From Litoreibacter meonggei (lineage in GTDB: Bacteria; Pseudomonadota; Alphaproteobacteria; Rhodobacterales; Rhodobacteraceae), in the NCBI RefSeq assembly GCF_003663885.1, contig NZ_RCCE01000001.1, positions 682,001-746,000 of the forward strand: DNA of 64,000 nt. The letters run 5' to 3'. The notes beneath the pieces are model-generated. The model was not told the DNA's origin and searched no databases. It saw only the letters and a program-made list of their open reading frames with translations. The position numbers were made by a program, and so were the translations under genes. Position 1 is the first letter of the stretch, and each line of letters starts with the position of its first letter. Positions 62,479 to 64,000 of this stretch are shown here, piece by piece.

Positions 62479-62970
62479 TCAGTCCTGATGCTTGCGATCA
62501 CCGTGGCGTTTGCCGTGGTGTTTTTTGCCCATCTCTTCGAACTCTGCCTTGGAAACAGCCCCGTCGCCGTCTTTATCCATGCGCGAGAAACCGTGGCCTT
62601 TGCGCTTGCCGCCCGCATCGGCCAGCTCTTCCTGGCTCAGGACACCATTATCATCGGCATCCAGATGATCCATCATCCGGTCCAAACGACGCTCCATGCG
62701 GCTTTCCTTGCCTGATTTCATTTGCGCTTCAAGCTCAGAGCGTGACAGCGAGCCATCACCGTCGGCGTCAGCCATAGCGAAATGAGCGGCTCGGTGTGCC
62801 CGCATTTCCGCTTCCGTGACGCTGCCGTTGCCGTCGGCGTCCAGTTCCTCAAACGTGACCCGCGGACCGTGCCCACCTTTGGCGTGCGCGATCATTGGGG
62901 TCAGCGCCAACGCAAGGCCAACGCTGGCCAGAGCCAGTTTCGTTTTCAGATTACCTGCCAATATTGCCAT
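62479..62970 (-). CDS. Secreted protein with four EF-hands
   Basis: 163 aa from the ATG at 62970 (GGAG upstream). Signal peptide LALASVGLALALTPMIAHA, then four calcium-binding loops: DADGNGSVTEAE, DADGDGSLSRSE, DADDNGVLSQEE and DKDGDGAVSKAE. C-terminus is Lys/His rich (KKHHGKRHGDRKHQD), which could also bind metal ions. It probably binds calcium in the periplasm or outside. It may be a target or upstream partner of the ECF system. Confidence 0.88.
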   Translation of the reverse strand: MAILAGNLKTKLALASVGLALALTPMIAHAKGGHGPRVTFEELDADGNGSVTEAEMRAHRAAHFAMADADGDGSLSRSELEAQMKSGKESRMERRLDRMMDHLDADDNGVLSQEELADAGGKRKGHGFSRMDKDGDGAVSKAEFEEMGKKHHGKRHGDRKHQD

Positions 62971-63162
62971 TCTAAATCTCCGTTTATGGTTCATTCACCG
63001 ACCCAACTTGGCCGCCGATATGCACCTTTAACGAACCAAGATGCCCACTCCGTCGCTCGTTGCTAAAAAAAAATCGCAATATCGCCCCCCGAGACATCCT
63101 GTCACCCTGCATTCACACCTGACCGCGAATAGAGTATCCCTTTACGATAACGGTACTTGATA

Positions 63163-63558
63163 ATGGCGAGTGATACTTTGGCTGAAGAAATCGAACGTGA
63201 GTTGAAACCTGCATTGCTGCGTGGATGGCGTCGCCGGTGCCCCTCCTGTGGTCAGGGGCCCCTGTTTTCAAGCTATCTAAAGGTGCGTGACGAATGCGCG
63301 GTTTGCCATGAACACATGAGCCACCACCGTGCCGATGATGGTCCAGCTTATCTTACGATCCTGATCGTAGGACACGTGATGGCGCCGCTGTTGTTGTGGA
63401 CCTTTTTCGAGTTCGAGCCGGATCCATTGGTTGTAGCGACCATATTTACAATTGGCTGCGTGGCCTTATCGCTATATTTGCTGCCCCGCCTGAAAGGCGC
63501 AGTTGTGGCCTTGCAATGGGCCAAACGGATGCACGGATTTGGCGGGCGAACAGCATAA
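63163..63558 (+). CDS. DUF983 membrane protein
   Basis: 131 aa from ATG at 63163. Zinc-ribbon-like start RRCPSCGQGPLF ... DECAVCHEHM (two CxxC) followed by HHRADDGPAYLTILIVGHVM, the DUF983 signature, and two membrane helices. Function unknown. Followed after 54 bases by a NUDIX gene, an arrangement common in the order. Confidence 0.85.
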   Translation: MASDTLAEEIERELKPALLRGWRRRCPSCGQGPLFSSYLKVRDECAVCHEHMSHHRADDGPAYLTILIVGHVMAPLLLWTFFEFEPDPLVVATIFTIGCVALSLYLLPRLKGAVVALQWAKRMHGFGGRTA

Positions 63559-63612
63559 TCCTTACAAGCGAATAGAGTTGAAGCCACCCGGCACTCGGGC
63601 CAGAGTGCAATC

Positions 63613-64000
63613 ATGACAGATGTTCCAATAAGAGACGCCGCAAGCGTCGTGCTTTTGCGCGACGCCGACAGCGCGCCGAAAGTGCTTATGGGGCAGCGTG
63701 GCAAGAACGCTGCCTTCATGCCCAACAAATACGTGTTTCCGGGTGGTGCAGTCGATCCGGAGGATGCCCAAGCCGTTTTACCCGGCACGCCTTCGGTAAA
63801 ATGCCTGTCGCGCCTCGGTGATATCGGCCCTGCATTGCTGGCAGCGGCTTTGCGCGAAACCTGGGAAGAAACTGGTCTTACCTTGCGCAAATGCGAGGGC
63901 CTACTCTATTTTTTCCGCGCAATTACCCCACCCGGTCGCCCGCGCCGGTTTGACGCCAGATTTTTTCTGGCAGATGCAAACACCATGTCCGACACTGATC
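63613..64000 (+). CDS. NUDIX hydrolase (3' truncated by window edge)
   Basis: 129 residues visible. Seen: KYVFPGGAVDPEDAQ near residue 38 and AALRETWEETGLTLR near 78, the two halves of the NUDIX box G-x5-E-x7-R-E-x2-E-E-x-G with an insertion between, the form found in large CoA- or nucleotide-type NUDIX proteins. Hydrolyses a nucleoside diphosphate linked to another group; exact substrate unknown. The gene continues beyond the window. Confidence 0.85.
   Translation, partial: MTDVPIRDAASVVLLRDADSAPKVLMGQRGKNAAFMPNKYVFPGGAVDPEDAQAVLPGTPSVKCLSRLGDIGPALLAAALRETWEETGLTLRKCEGLLYFFRAITPPGRPRRFDARFFLADANTMSDTD

Noticed and set aside
1-64000. CRISPR arrays, insertion sequences, integrases or prophage
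   Set aside because: No regularly spaced repeats, transposase or integrase motifs or phage structural genes were seen on either strand.

Overview
The window reads as chromosome of a Roseobacter-group alphaproteobacterium (Rhodobacterales). The grounds are GcrA, a PutR-type Lrp regulator divergent from a PutA without a DNA-binding domain, RimO, DUF983, DUF3572 and DUF6280-like genes, and a recurrent 3'-end element of the form CATCTTGGYAAAAATATTC. Genes are dense, many start/stop codons overlap by 4 bp, and most genes have the GC-rich codon use of the group. I see no rRNA, CRISPR array, insertion sequence or prophage. There are two tRNAs, Leu(TAA) and Cys(GCA). The window starts inside valS and ends inside a NUDIX gene.

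Layout. 0-17.4 kb is core metabolism: valS, a crotonase, two PLP aminotransferases, a TIGR04283-like glycosyltransferase, ygfZ, suhB, a DMT exporter, divergent metR/metF, a PaaI thioesterase, a fasciclin protein, and argD-argF-rraA. 17.4-26.6 kb alternates core genes (gcrA, asmA, rimO) with AT-richer, poorly characterised inserts: a short gene remnant, a DUF4375/DMP19-like gene, an orphan 249-aa gene, two membrane proteins of unknown function, and a KAP-family P-loop NTPase that starts on the rimO stop codon. This is the accessory part of the window. 26.6-35.3 kb holds small stress and lipid genes: CDGSH protein, ABM-like protein, an M48 lipoprotease-dgkA-yigZ operon, an HDAC-like deacetylase, an AraC regulator, a DUF2061-desaturase-EamA-rhodanese operon and an XRE regulator.

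35.3-39 kb is a tightly coupled carnitine-degradation operon: a BKACE (DUF849) enzyme, a lipocalin, a carnitine dehydrogenase fused to a thioesterase, and an SDR. Its likely product is glycine betaine plus acetoacetate. 39-46.9 kb carries an aldo/keto reductase, an MFS transporter, metG, a YqaA protein, an AbrB-type membrane protein, tRNA-Leu and efp. 46.9-50.1 kb is a small surface-glycan locus with two different fucosyltransferase families (GT11 and GT10), an FkbM methyltransferase and a rhomboid protease. 50.1-54.1 kb is the proline catabolism pair putA/putR, followed by cobQ.

55.6-58.7 kb is pcm-tolC plus a PopZ-like gene. 59-61 kb holds tRNA-Cys, DUF3572 and a PleD-like GGEEF protein whose receiver domain lacks the phosphoacceptor Asp. 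60.9-63 kb is an ECF sigma factor unit with a one-TM putative anti-sigma factor, a Spy/CpxP-like protein and a four-EF-hand secreted protein. The most interesting leads are the PopZ-like gene, the KAP NTPase and the other AT-rich inserts, the lipocalin in the carnitine operon, the dual fucosyltransferase locus, and several inverted repeats placed at gene ends or starts. All functions are inferred from sequence patterns, and no database search was run.
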